Below, one piece after another: positions 36,512 to 48,129 of a stretch of DNA of 64,000 bases (positions are counted from its first letter, which is position 1; each line of letters begins with the position of its first letter). Both the position numbers and the translations under genes were made by a program. This stretch comes from Iris pallida (Eukaryota; Streptophyta; Magnoliopsida; Asparagales; Iridaceae). Location: positions 1 to 64,000 of the forward strand of contig JANAVB010004077.1 of the NCBI GenBank assembly GCA_029216955.1. The letters run 5' to 3'. A model generated the notes under the pieces. The model did not search any database. It was not told the origin of the DNA and was given only the letters and a program-made list of their open reading frames with translations.

Positions 36512-37223
36512 ATCCCCCACATATCTCTATATATATGGGTTGAGCGTTCCCCATAGTGACTGTCCATCATGCATTAGGATAGATGTCGCTATGACTTGAA
36601 TATTTTTGCATGGGTTAAATAACAGCATGATACAAGGATGGACTAGGCCTTGAACTCTACACCATAACTGCAATTCTTTCCACTCACATAATGGCATCAA
36701 CTGTACTTCTGGTTGTAAATGAAAGGCCTTGTGCCAGTCTGGTTTCAATGTATGTATCTTGGGTGTCTATAAGATTTCCCTCAAGCGACGACAAACATCT
36801 ATATCCATACACTCTAGGTGAGTTCTTTTAAAGAGTCTTGGCATGAAACCTTTCGCTTCCTTGCGGTGCTACGCCGCTATGACATAGCCCGAAGGCGAGG
36901 CACTGCCTCATGTGGGGTCATACCACTGTAGCATGAGACCCAGGCTCTTTGTAGTGCCAAACTATCCAGCATGAAGCCTTTCACTTCCTTGTGGTGTTAT
37001 GCCGCCGTGATATGGCTCACAAAGCCGAGACTTTACCTTTTCTAGGTACCTCGTGTGGTGTCACACCACTGTAACATGAGGCCCAGCCTATTTGTAGTGC
37101 TGCCTACTACTCTTTATTCTACAGCATTAAGCTCACTTGCCTATGTGCGGTGCTACGCCGCTGTGACTTGGCCCGAAGCTGAGGCTTTACCCTCACTAGG
37201 TACCTCATGTAGAGTCACCCCAC
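36512..37223 (-). other. Non-coding 3' region of the copia element, with tandem repeats
   Basis: Lies between the end of pol and the 3' LTR. From 36841 it is built of a repeated unit (starts at 36841, 36969 and 37124; lengths 128, 155 and a third one cut by the Tekay insertion) with GGTGCTACGCCGCTATGAC and CTCATGTGG-GTCA-CCACTGTA boxes. The third unit continues at 49649. Confidence 0.8.
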
Positions 37224-37651
37224 TATAGTATCACTACCATATTTCTAGTATAAAGGTATTTTGGTCATTTTGGTATTTTTGGGATTTATTTGGAATTATT
37301 GTGAATTATTGAGATTTATTAGAATTTATATAATTTTTGGTATAATTTAATTAGGGGTTATTCTAGACTTTGACTAGTGTTGACTTTGGAGCCTACCCTA
37401 GAAGCTAACCCTAGTTTTAGTGACTTGGTTAGATTATGAAACCCTAGTTTGGTTTAAGTTAATCATATCCTAGTCATTAGAACCAAATTGGAAATAGGAA
37501 TTAGAATAGAGTTTTGATGAATGGCTTATGACTTCACAAGTCATGATTAATGACTTAAGCCCATAGCTCGTGAAATTGGCCCAAGCCCATTAGCCAACCT
37601 AAAACCTAACCCTAACCCTAGCTTGGGCGGCCACATTGGAAACCCCACCCC

Positions 37652-37657
37652 TATAAG
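37652..37657 (+). promoter_or_regulatory. TATA box of the Tekay 5' LTR
   Basis: CCCCTATAAGTAGTCTC, about 420 bp into the LTR; kept identically in the 3' LTR at 46429-46434. Just upstream lies a short AACCTAACCCTAACCCTAG run. Confidence 0.6.
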
Positions 37658-37999
37658 TAGTCTCTTCCTTTAGGCTAGCCTCCTTTAGGAAAGTTCACAT
37701 TTGGAAAATGAGATAAATCCCCAACTTTAGAAATTCCTAGAAAATCCATTTTAATTCCTTTTCTATCCAATTAAATTGTATTAGATTCTAATTGTGTCCC
37801 TTTTGCTGTTCATGGAGGAAAATCTTAGTTTGTTAACAATTTGGTGAAGTTTGGGAAGCAAGGACACACCCCCCTTTGGAGCTTTTTGAGGAGATTGATA
37901 CCAATAGGTAATCCCACCAAATCTCATTATAATTGCTGTTATTATTGCATGGAGACCTAGATCTAGGTGTCCCCAAGCTAACCCTAGAATTTTGTGGCA

Positions 38000-38660
38000 T
38001 ATTGTGTCCATTTCGTGTCCTAAATGGACACGTATCAGTCCCATAGGCTAAGTGTTTGTAGAAATGCCTCTTAGGAATTTATTTTGTTATTTTTCGAATC
38101 TTTTTGAACAGCTTTGTAGATCTAGGGTTCCTCTCGAATTCTTGTGAAGACACATAGGTGTTTTGAGTTGTGTCGTGTCCACACGAGGGACACGAACTCA
38201 CTGTTTTGGTACTGACACGTTCCTCTGCTGCTTGTGGCCTCGTGCTCGTTGAACAGGCCACGTGGCGAGCTAGGATTGGACGAAGGGGTGGGGGCAGTGA
38301 CTGACACGAGGGTCCCCAAGCCTCGAGTCATTTTGTGTCATGTCGGACATATTTTTCAGCCCGTACTGGGTTTTACACTGACTGTTCAGTCGATATTTCG
38401 AGTTCTGATACGCTCTGATTGACACGACACGGGGACACGTCGACCCAAATCAGGATGACACATAGGTAGCCTGACACCTGGAGAATACGTGGGTGTCTGC
38501 ACGAGACATGAAGTGTTCCGTATCGCGTACTGGACACGCCTACACTCGTGCACGATACAGTGTCTGTATAAATGTTCTGTGTGTGTCTGTTTTGGTCATT
38601 TCGTGTTGGACACGTCGTGTCACATTGTGGTGGGACACAAACTATATGCTGGACATGTAC
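38000..38660. repeat. GACACG / CGTGTC hexamer cluster in the Tekay 5' LTR
   Basis: More than a dozen copies in either orientation, including the 13 bp palindrome GACACGTCGTGTC at 38609-38621 and tandem GACACGACACGGGGACACG near 38421-38439. The 3' LTR has the same array at 46780-47420. Confidence 0.8.
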
Positions 38661-39265
38661 ACTAATAGTGTTTACATTACGAACCATTACATTTACATCT
38701 TAGCATGTTTTAACCATCTAATCATATTTACCCTATTTTGGACTGAAACATGTATTTTCATGAATTTCCAGTTTTTCAAATTGGATTTTGGCATCCATTT
38801 TAGTTTAGTTTAATACTGTTAATTGTATGTTTTATACCCTAATGTTGTTCTTCTATATGTGTTCTAGCTATATGTCAATTTTGGGGTGGTTTCATTGAGT
38901 ATTGGTTTCGAAATGGGGATTGAAGTTTTCAACTAAAAACTGAACTGAAATTGGTAATATGAATTGGTTCCCTTCCTTCCTTTCACTGCCACAGTGCACT
39001 TGACCCCTCTATTGTCCAGTATTGGACTGTTAACTCTCACTCTTCACACACACCTACATATAACTGAACACCCTTCACTGTTCACTGTTTTTACTCACTG
39101 TTTTCCTAATGGCAGTGTACACTTCACCGTTTTTACATGTGCACCACCACATTGACTCCTCTCACACACACACACAAACCCTTCAACCCTATGGAATGCA
39201 TGTATATATGTAATATATGTATATCTATATATGTAATATATGTATGTGTATGTATGTATCCATGA

Positions 39266-39306
<41 letters not shown>

Positions 39307-40888
39307 CCTATAATGTGATGTATAAGTATAGGTATATAGGTATATTATGGTATTCCTAATGTGTGTGTATTAGCCTAGGACTATAGCCTATGGATGCAAT
39401 GTGTGATGTTGGTATAGTCTAGTATAGTAGTATATTGACCAATATAGACTTGTTAGGACTTAGAATGATTGTTAAACCTAGTTTAACATAACCTAGACTT
39501 GTTTAGACCTAGAATAACTTGTTTGACCTAATTTAGACTTGTTAGACCTAATTTGACCATAGTTGACCTAGTTTGACTTCTAGATTTGACCATAGTTGAC
39601 CAAGAGTTGACTTTGGCCTAGATTGACCTAGATTCATTTAGAATGCATTGAATTGCATCTCGTTATCATTTTAGACATGTTATGACTTGTGCTGTTCTGA
39701 TTTGGAGCCAGACACCTCTTCTCGGACAGTACATTTCATCCGGACACTCATATACCAGGCGAGTACATTCTCTGATCATTTTATATCCTGTTAGAATTAT
39801 TTTCCTGCTTTAGATTACTTTACTTGATGCTGTCACGTTGATAACACGGATTACTACTATATGGATCCTTTCTAGAGATGTTATTCCTTCAGAGAGCATC
39901 GGATACTACATGTTCTGTGCGTTTCACTTACATTATGTATCACTATGCTTCATGGCACTTGTGACATGTACTCTCATGATCACAGAGTCTTTCTTGAATC
40001 ACCCATTTATGGGCATTCCCAGAATCACCCATTTATGGGCCTACCATGTATCACCCCTTGTGGGCCATTACATTGATCATAACATAACCTGGCTGGATCC
40101 TTGTGTATTGATTGGGGGTACGGGGAAATAGAAGTAGACATGTGAATAGTATCCAAGTAGTGTAGTTCCCAGAATCACTCCATAGTATAGTTCCCAGAAT
40201 CTCCTATGCCATTCACATGTCTATATTGTACTCTGACTCACTAGCCACTGTTAGTTCTCTATTTATAGTACATATTTCTATTACAGTTCTTTCTCTGTTT
40301 ACATTCTGTACTTTCTTTTAGTTTTCTGTATCTTACTCTACTGCATGTTTATATTTTCTAACCTGCTATGATCTGTTGAGATGTATTGTGCTTGCTCCTG
40401 TCATGACTGGACCTGTTGAAAATATTACAGAGGACGAGGAGGAGGCCTGTGTGGATACCTACTACGGGACAGCTCTAGATGACACCAGTGATCCGGATTT
40501 CCAGCCGGATCCATTAGCTATAGAGACTGAGGCTCCCTAGTCTAGGTTTTACTATTTCTGTCATCTGGGATCTGTATTGTATATATTCTTTCATACTCTG
40601 TAGTTGAGACCTTGTATTTTTGGATGTTTGCTGAGTTGTTATCTTAGACACTTAGACTCTTCTGATCTTCTATATTTCATTTTGAGTTTTATATCATATC
40701 GTGCTTCTTCTTTCTTAGTTGTGATTGAGTTTACATTCTGCTATGTCACCCCCATTCGGGGAGTATAAACTGTTTAGCCTTATAATGTTAGAAGCATTAA
40801 CCTTGGACAGCGTTCTACCGCCGATACTGCGGCGTACGCTGGACGTACCCACTTCTCGTGCCCTTACTCTAGGGTGCGGGTCATGACA

Positions 40889-41134
40889 CGTTTTTAGTGG
40901 TGGCCCATGCAGGTCTAGTTTAGAAATGTAGTGGTATTCGAACTAGAGTATCACTGCAGCCTGCAGTAGAACTAGGAAATTTTTGAAGGTACTCAATCAC
41001 ATTAGGAAAACTCTTTATCAGATTCCGTATATCTAAATTTTGCTGCTTATTGTCTTCCTTTGAATTTAAACTATCCTCCTTTGATATTTTGACTCATTCT
41101 CAGCAATTGTTTCTTTTTGATCTGTGTCTTCAGG
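40889..41134 (+). other. Leader between the Tekay 5' LTR and gag
   Basis: About 250 bp non-coding. I could not identify a clear primer binding site after the LTR end (CGTTTTTAGTGGTGGCCC); a Met-tRNA site (TGGTATCAGAGC) would be expected and may be mutated. A CTTCAG precedes the gag ATG directly. Confidence 0.5.
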
Positions 41135-42477
41135 ATGGTTGAGACGAGATCACATCGCCAGGGCCAGGGGGACGCCGATGAGAGGTCTGCCACTTCTCAT
41201 ACTCAGCAGCCAGCCCCTGGTACCACAGCCCCAGTCATGCCAGCTGGGGTAGGCATTTCAGCTGCTTTCGGAGCAGCCCCTCCTCCTGTGAGGCATGAGC
41301 CGAGTCCGGTGATTCCGGATGTGCTTCAGCAGCAGCAGCCATCTCCGGGGACAGTTGACGCCGTTCAGCTATTTGCTTTCTTCCGCTAGTTTATGAAGGG
41401 TCAGCAGGCCCAGCAGCAGAGGCAGACAGCAGAGATCAACCGAGGCATCGATCTAGCCGTGACTACGGTGGAGAGAGTTATAGCTCAGCCAGTGGCAACC
41501 CCGCAGCCGCACCAGCCACAGAAGAAGGGCATCCAGGATTTTCAGAAGATGCACCCTAGGGACTTCCGAGGGACAGAGGGGATCATGTATGCCGACGAGT
41601 GGATCGAGCACATGGAGGAGATATTCAGGTTGGCTGAGATCTCGACGAGACTCCAGATTGAGGCAGCGGCCAGCATGATGCAGGATCTGGCCCGTACGTG
41701 GTACCAGACCGACCCGAGGGTTGGTACTGCAGGACAGACTTGGGCAGCATTCAAGAAGCTGTTCAAGAAGAAGTACTTCCCGGATGCAGTGCTGGGAGCC
41801 CTCGAGACTTAGTTTGAGGTCCTAGTCCAGGGGAGCCAGTCTGTGGAGGAGTACGCAGGAGAGTTCTGCCGCCTGAGCAGGTTTGTTGAGGGCTTGTCGG
41901 AGGCGACGAAGGCCCGGAGGTTCCGAAAGGGCTTGGTAAAGGTGGTCAAGTCCTACACCAAGAATGCCCGCAGCGCTACCTTTGAGGAGATCCTATTGGA
42001 CGTGTTAGCTGCAGAGGATGATCTTGAGCTTAGGCTCAAGAGGGGGCAAGATTTTCGGGAAGGCAGCAGTAGCGGAGGACCGGCCAAGAGGTCGCACTTT
42101 CAGCAGCAGCACCAGCAACACCACCAGCAGCAGAGGTTCCAGCCGTAGAAGTTTCAGCAGCCGAGGCATCAGCCAGTACAGCATCAGCAGCAGAGGGTAC
42201 AGCAGCAGGCACCGAGGTAGCAGGCCACCACCTGTGCTTATTGCAAGAAGCCAGGGCACGGGTGAAACGAGTGTAGGAAGAGACTGGGCAAGTGCCTAGT
42301 ATGTGGTTCAGCAGACCATCAGATGAGGGAGTGTACCTTGACCACGGGACGAGCAGCTCAGGGAGCAGCAGTCAGAGCTCCAACAGGCCAGCAGAGGGGA
42401 CCAGCCCTGCCCACACAGCAGTAGAGATTTGTTCAGCATCAGCAGCAGGCCAGGGGAGGCCAGCAGGGTGAGCTTTT
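41135..42477 (+). pseudogene. gag of the Tekay element
   Basis: Structural capsid/nucleocapsid protein. Starts MVETRSHRQGQGDADERS at 41135. The capsid core (FQKMHPRDFRGTEG, then ADEWIEHMEEIFRLAEI, AAFKKLFKKKYFP) lies at 41538-41785 and VEEYAGEFCRLSRFV follows at 41840. A Gln-rich linker leads to two CCHC zinc knuckles at about 42234-42275 and 42293-42335 (CAYCKKPGH..., CLVCGSADHQMREC). In-frame stops: TAG at 41387, 41810, 42146, 42218 and 42422, and TGA at 42263. A one-base shift near 42470 separates gag from protease. Confidence 0.9.
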
Positions 42478-45408
42478 GCCATGGCGGCCGAGGATGCAGA
42501 GGTGATAGGAGAGCTGATCGCAGGTTTGGTTCTTCTCGACTCCAGTCCAGCTTTTACATTATTCGATTCCGGTGCTTCACATAGTTTCGTATCAGTATCA
42601 TTTACGATTAGACATGGTATCATAGCTGAATCGTTGCCTAGGACTTACAAGATCACGACCGGAGGTGGCATTATCCTCGTGAGTGATGTTTGTAAGGGTC
42701 GGAGTGTTATTTTGGGAGGCCGTGAGTTGGAGGTGAGCCTTCTCGTAATGCCATTGTCGAACTACAATATAGTACTCGGTATAGATTGGTTGAGCTGGCA
42801 CCAGGCCAGCATTGATTGCAGAAGGGGTAGAGTTCTCTTCAGAGTGCTGGGAGAGCCAGAGTTCGAGTACTCCAGACGTCAGGCGGAGTAGAGCAGCATA
42901 GTTTTTTGTGGAGTCTCGGTTGAGGAGTAGACGATTTCACACCCCTTGATAGCAGAGTATATAGATGTTTTTCCAGAGGAGTTACCTGGATTGCCACCAG
43001 ACAAAGGCATTGAGTTCTCGATAGACTTGGTTCCAGGAGCGGAACCCATCTCTCAGTACGTCTATCGAGTGAACAACAGTGAGTTGGTGGAGCTGAAGAA
43101 GCAGGTGGATGAGCTGCAGGACAAGGGCTTCATCCGTTCGAGTTCGTAGCCATGGGGTGCACCAGTATTATTTGTGCTGAAGAAAGATGGGTCAGTACGG
43201 ATGTGTATTGACTACAGGGCACTCAACAGCCTCACGATCAAGAACAGATACCCACTGCTGCGGATCGATGATCTTTTTGACCAGTTGAGCGGAGCTCAGG
43301 TATTTTCCAAGATTGATCTAAGGTCAGGATATCACCAGATGAAGGTGAAGAGGGAGGATATTCCCAAGACCGCTTTCAGGACGCGGTACGGGCAGTTTGA
43401 GTTTTTGGTTATACCGTTTGGGCTAACCAATGCACCAGCAGTATTTATGAACCTAATGAACAAGGTGTTCCACCAGTACTTGGACAAGTTCGTGGTGGTA
43501 TTCATTGACGACATCTTGGTGTATTCCAAGACTGAGGAGGAGCACGAGGAGCATTTGAGGATAGTGCTGGAGACTCTCAGGAAGGAGAAGCTTTATGGGA
43601 AGCTCTCCAAGTATGAGTTCTTCTTGGACCGGGTTAACTTTTTGGGGCATGTGGTGATTGGAGATGGGATCTTAGTTGACCCCAAGAAGATCGTAGCAGT
43701 TGAGGCATGGACAGCGCCGACTTCAGTGGCAGAGATCATGAGCTTCCTGGGACTGGCAGGATATTATAGGAGATTTGTGCAGGATTTCTTCCGGGTTGCA
43801 GAGCCGTTGACTCGGTTGACCCGCAAGGATGCTGAGTATGTTTGGTCAGAGGAGTGTCAGGCAGCTTTTGATGAGTTGAAGAAATAGCTTACGACAGCTC
43901 CGATTCTGACATTGCCTTCAGGATCAGGGGGATTCACTATCTATAGTGATGCTTCAGGGAAGGGGCTTGGTTGTATATTGCGGCAGCATGAGAAGGTGAT
44001 TGCCTATGCTTCCTGGCAGTTACGTTTCCATGAGAAGAACTACCCTACCCACGACCTGGTGCTGGCAGCAGTAATATTTGCTCTGAAGTTATGGAAGCAC
44101 TATCTGTATGGAGAGAGGGTGGAGATTTTTACATATCACAAGAGCATAAAGTATGTGTTCACTCAGAAGGAGCTGAACATAAGGTAGTACAGATGGCTAG
44201 AGCTGATGAAAGACTTTGACATATCACTTCAATATCACCCAGGAAAGGCCAACATGGTTGCCGATGCCTTGAGTAGGTATCCGACAGCCATGTGTTTGAC
44301 TATGGATCGGCACTTGCTTGCTGATTTGGAGAGCCTGGGGATTGAGGTAATCGTGCCCGGAGTTCAGATACAGTTATGGGGCCTGCCGATTCAGTCAGAC
44401 TTGGTGGAGAGGATCAAGTCGACACAGTTTGAGGATGTTGCTCTGCGGTGTCTCCGAGAGCAGGTTCGAGCAGGATTGCTGGATGGCGAGTTTTCTCTTG
44501 CAGAGGATGGTGCCTTGTGGCACGGTTCCAGGTTATGTGTGCCCAACGGAGATCTCAGGGAGCAGGTTTTGCAGGAGGCCCACAGATCTCAGTACTTTGT
44601 ACACCCTAGTGCCAACAAGATGTACCGAGATCTGAGGGAGCATGTTTGGTGGTCCGGGATGAAGCGGGAGGTAGCTCGCTTCGTAGCTAGGTGCTTGGTC
44701 TGTCAGCAGGTCAAGGCAGAGAGGCAGAGGCCCGGTGGATTATTGCAGCCATTGCCCATTCCCGAGTGGAAGTGGAAGCATATTACTATGAATTTTGTAT
44801 CTGGATTGTCGCGTACACCACGAGGGAAAGACGCAATTTGGGTCATCGTTGACAGGTTGACCAAATCGGCCCACTTCTTGCCATTCAAGGTGGGTACGTC
44901 TACAGAGAGGCTTGCGGAGATGTATATGTGGCAGATAGTCAGGATTCATGGAGTTTCGGTCAGCATCATCTCGGATCGGGATAGTCGCTTTACTTCCTAT
45001 TTTTGGAGGAGTCTGCAGACTAGCTTGGGCACTCAGCTCAACTTTAGTACCGCATACCACCCCCAGACGAACGGACAGTCAGAGAGGACTATTCACACAC
45101 TTGAGGATATGCTGCGAACGTGCGTCTTGGACTTTGGAGGTTCCTGGGAGGATCATCTATATTTGGTGGAGTTTGCTTATAACAACAGTTTTTAGGCCAA
45201 CATTGAGATGTCACCTTTCGAGGCTCTGTACGGGCGTAGGTGTCGTACACCCTTATCTTGGGGTGATGTTGGTGAGCAAGCTTTACTGAGACCAGAGATG
45301 GTTGTTGACGCAACCGAGAAGGTGAAGCTCATCAGGGATAGACTTCGCGTGGCGCAGGACAGACATCGGCACTGGACCGATAGCCACCGGAGGCCGTTGG
45401 AGTTTGAG

Positions 45409-45503
45409 GTACAGACTAGAGTAGGATTAGATTTAGGTTGTTTGTTTGTAATTTTGATCATGTTTGTTTATCATAATTAAATTAAGACCTTACTTGTGAT
45501 TAG
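45409..45503 (+). other. Intron-like GT-AG block inside Tekay pol
   Basis: Between the codon GAG (45406-45408) and GTTGGAGAC (from 45504) lies GTACAGACTAG ... TTGTGATTAG. It is AT-rich (about 70 percent) in a GC-richer coding region, 95 bp long (not a multiple of three), begins GT and ends AG. Removing it joins RPLEFE to VGDQVFLRI, which is the order found without interruption in the related element at 61.75 kb. Read through, it gives a premature stop at 45478. Confidence 0.75.
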
Positions 45504-45987
45504 GTTGGAGACCAGGTTTTCTTGAGGATATCTTCGACTCGTGGTACGATACGTTTTGGTAGAGGTGGGAAGCTTAGCCCGCGCTTCATCGGCCCTTTCG
45601 TTATCAGCGGAAGAGTCGACGACGTGGCTTACCGGCTAGACTTGCCACCTGCACTAGTAGGGGTCCACAACGTATTCCATGTATCACAGTTGAGACGGTA
45701 CATGGCTGACCCTAGCCATGTGCTTGGTCATTCGGAGATTGAGGTTGGGCCTTCTCTCAGCTATCCAGAGCAGCCAGTGGAGATTCTGGATCGACGGAAG
45801 AAGGTACTGAGGAACCAGGTGATACCTTTGGTTCGCGTCGTATGGAGGCATCATTCTCCAGGAGAGTCTACCTGGAAGCGGGAGGATGAGATGGGCGAGC
45901 GATACCCATATCTTTTTGGACCGTTAGGTATACTTTCTATCCTTCTCATCAGTTGTATTTCGCGTTTCAATTTCGAGGACGAAATTC

Positions 45988-46005
45988 CTTTAAGGAGGGT
46001 AGATT
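45988..46005 (+). other. Polypurine tract of the Tekay element
   Basis: CTTTAAGGAGGGTAGATT directly before the 3' LTR start TGTCACTACC; this is where plus-strand DNA synthesis is primed. The pol frame runs across it. Confidence 0.75.
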
Positions 46006-48045
46006 TGTCACTACCATATTTCTAGTATGAGAGTATTTTGGTCATTTTTGAATTGTTGGGATTTATTTGGAATTATTGTGAATTATTGAGATTTATTAGA
46101 ATTTATATGATTTTTGGTATAATTTAATTAGGGGTTATTCTAGACTTTGACTAGTGTTGACTTTGGAGCCTACCCTAGAAGCTAACCCTAGTTTTAGTGA
46201 CTTGGTTAGATTATGAAACCCTAGTTTGGTTTAAGTTAATCATATCCTAGTCATTAGAACCAAATTGGAAATAGGAATTAGAATAGAGTTTTGATAAATG
46301 GCTTATGACTTCACAAGTCATGATTAATGACTTAAGCCCATAGCTTGTGAAATTGGCCCAAGCCCATTAGCCAACCTAAAACCTAACCCTAACCCTAGCT
46401 TGGCCAGCCACATTGGGAACCCCACCCCTATAAGTAGTCTCTTCCTTTAGGGCTAGCCTCTTTAGGAAAGTTCACATTTGGAAAAGGAGGTAAATCCCCA
46501 ACTTTAGAAATTTCTAGAAAATCCATTTTAATTCCTTTTTAATCCAAATAAATTGCATTAGATTCTAATTGCCTCCCTCTTGCTGTTCATGGAGGAAAAT
46601 CTCAGTTTGTTAACAATTTGGTGAAGTTTGGGAAGCAAGGAGACACCCCCCTTTGGAGCTTTTTGAGAAGATTGATACCAATAGGTAATCCCACCAAATC
46701 TCATTGTAATTGCTATTATTATTGCATAGAGACCTAGATCTAGGTGTCCCCTAGCTAACCCTAGAATTTCGTGGCATATTGTGTCCATTTCGTGTCCTAA
46801 ATGGACACGTATCAGTCCCATAGGCTAGGTATTTGTAGAAATGCCTCTTAGGAATTTATTTTGTTATTTTTTGAATCTTTTTGAACAGCTTTGTAGATCT
46901 AGGGTTCCTCTCGAATTCTTGTGAAGACATATAGGTGTTTTGAGTTGTGTCGTGTCCACACGAGGGACACGAACTCACTGTTTTGGCACTGACACGTTCC
47001 CCTGCTGCTCGTGGCCTCGTGCTCGTTGTACAGGCCACGTGGCGAGCTAGGATTGGACGAGGGGGTGGGGGCAGTGACTGACACGAGGGCCCCCAAGCCT
47101 CGAGTCGTCTCGTGTCGTGTCGGACACATTTTTTAGCCCGTACAGGGTTTTACACTGACTGTTCAGTCGATATTTTGAGTTCTGATACTCTCTGATTGAC
47201 ACGACACGGGAGCACGTCGACCCAAATCAGGATAACACATAGGTAGCCTGACACCTGGTGAACACGTGGGTGTGTGCACGAGACACGAAGTATTCCGTGT
47301 CACGTACTGGACACGCCTACACTCGTGCACGATGCAGTGTCTGTATAAATGTTCTGTGTGTGTCTGTTTTGGTCATTTCGTGTTGGACACGTCGTGTCAC
47401 ATTGTGGTGGGACACAAACTGTATGCTGGACAGGTACACTAATAGTGTTTACATTACCAACCATTACATTTACATCTTAGCATGTTTTAATCCATCTAAT
47501 CGTATTTACCCTATTTTTGACTGAAACATGTATTTTCTTGAATTTCCAGTTTTTCAAATTGGATTTTGGCATCCATTTTAGTTTAGTTTAATACTGTTAA
47601 TTGCATGTTTTAAACCCTAATGTTGTTCTCCTATATGAGTTCTAGCTATATATCAATTTTGGGGTGGTTTTATTGAGTATTGGTTTCGAAATGGGGATTG
47701 AAGTTTTCAACTAAAAACTGAACAGAAATTGATAATATGAATTGGTTCCCTTCCTTCCTTTCACTGCCACAGTGCACTTGACCCCTCTACTGTCTAGTAT
47801 TGGACTGTTAACTCTCACTCTTCACACACACTTACATATAACTGAACACCATTCACTGTTCACTGTTTTCACTCACTGTTTTCCTAATGGCAGTGTACAC
47901 TTCACTATTTTCACATGTGCACCACCACATTGACTCCTCACACACACACACACACAAACCCTTCAACCCTATGGAATGCATGTATATATGTAATATATGT
48001 ATATCTATATATGTAATATATGTATGTGTATGTATGTATCCATGA

Positions 48046-48129
<84 letters not shown>

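Larger units (their letters stand above)
37229..40888 (+). repeat. 5' LTR of the Tekay element
   Basis: 3660 bp from TATCACTACCATATTTCTAG to GGGTGCGGGTCATGACA. TATAAG box at 37652. GACACG/CGTGTC-rich patch at 38000-38650, short (TA)n at 39270-39299. Closely similar to 46006-49643 over its whole length. None of its short ORFs is convincing. Confidence 0.92.
42481..46025 (+). pseudogene. pol of the Tekay element: protease, RT, RNase H, integrase, chromodomain
   Basis: Protease: TLFDSGASHSFVS at 42555-42595 with the catalytic Asp kept. [23 protein letters not shown], then [12 protein letters not shown] (43498-43535, catalytic pair kept). RNase [13 protein letters not shown] at 43939; the usual TDHKS reads TYHKS (44130s), losing a catalytic Asp. 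Integrase: HHCC zinc module (44580-44710, CLVCQQVKA); core with TMNFVSGL (Asp changed to Asn, about 44788), ISDRDSRF and TNGQSERT (Glu kept). A 95 bp intron-like block (45409-45503) follows the RPLEFE segment; then GDQVFLRI, the GPF motif and a C-terminal chromodomain (45770-45925, EILDRRKKVLRNQ ... YPYLFGP). Stops TAG at 42889, 42928, 43147, 43885, 44185 and 45193. The frame ends at 46023, inside the 3' LTR. Confidence 0.92.

Noticed and set aside
37609..37625. AACCCTAACCCTA runs as interstitial telomere repeats
   Set aside because: Only two to three units, located at the same place in both Tekay LTRs and in similar form in the solo LTR (about 15992), so they are part of the LTR promoter region.
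43332..45461. Minus-strand ORFs opposite Tekay pol
   Set aside because: Shadows of well-recognised pol domains on the plus strand. The same applies to plus-strand ORFs at 61703-62671 and 54748-55387.
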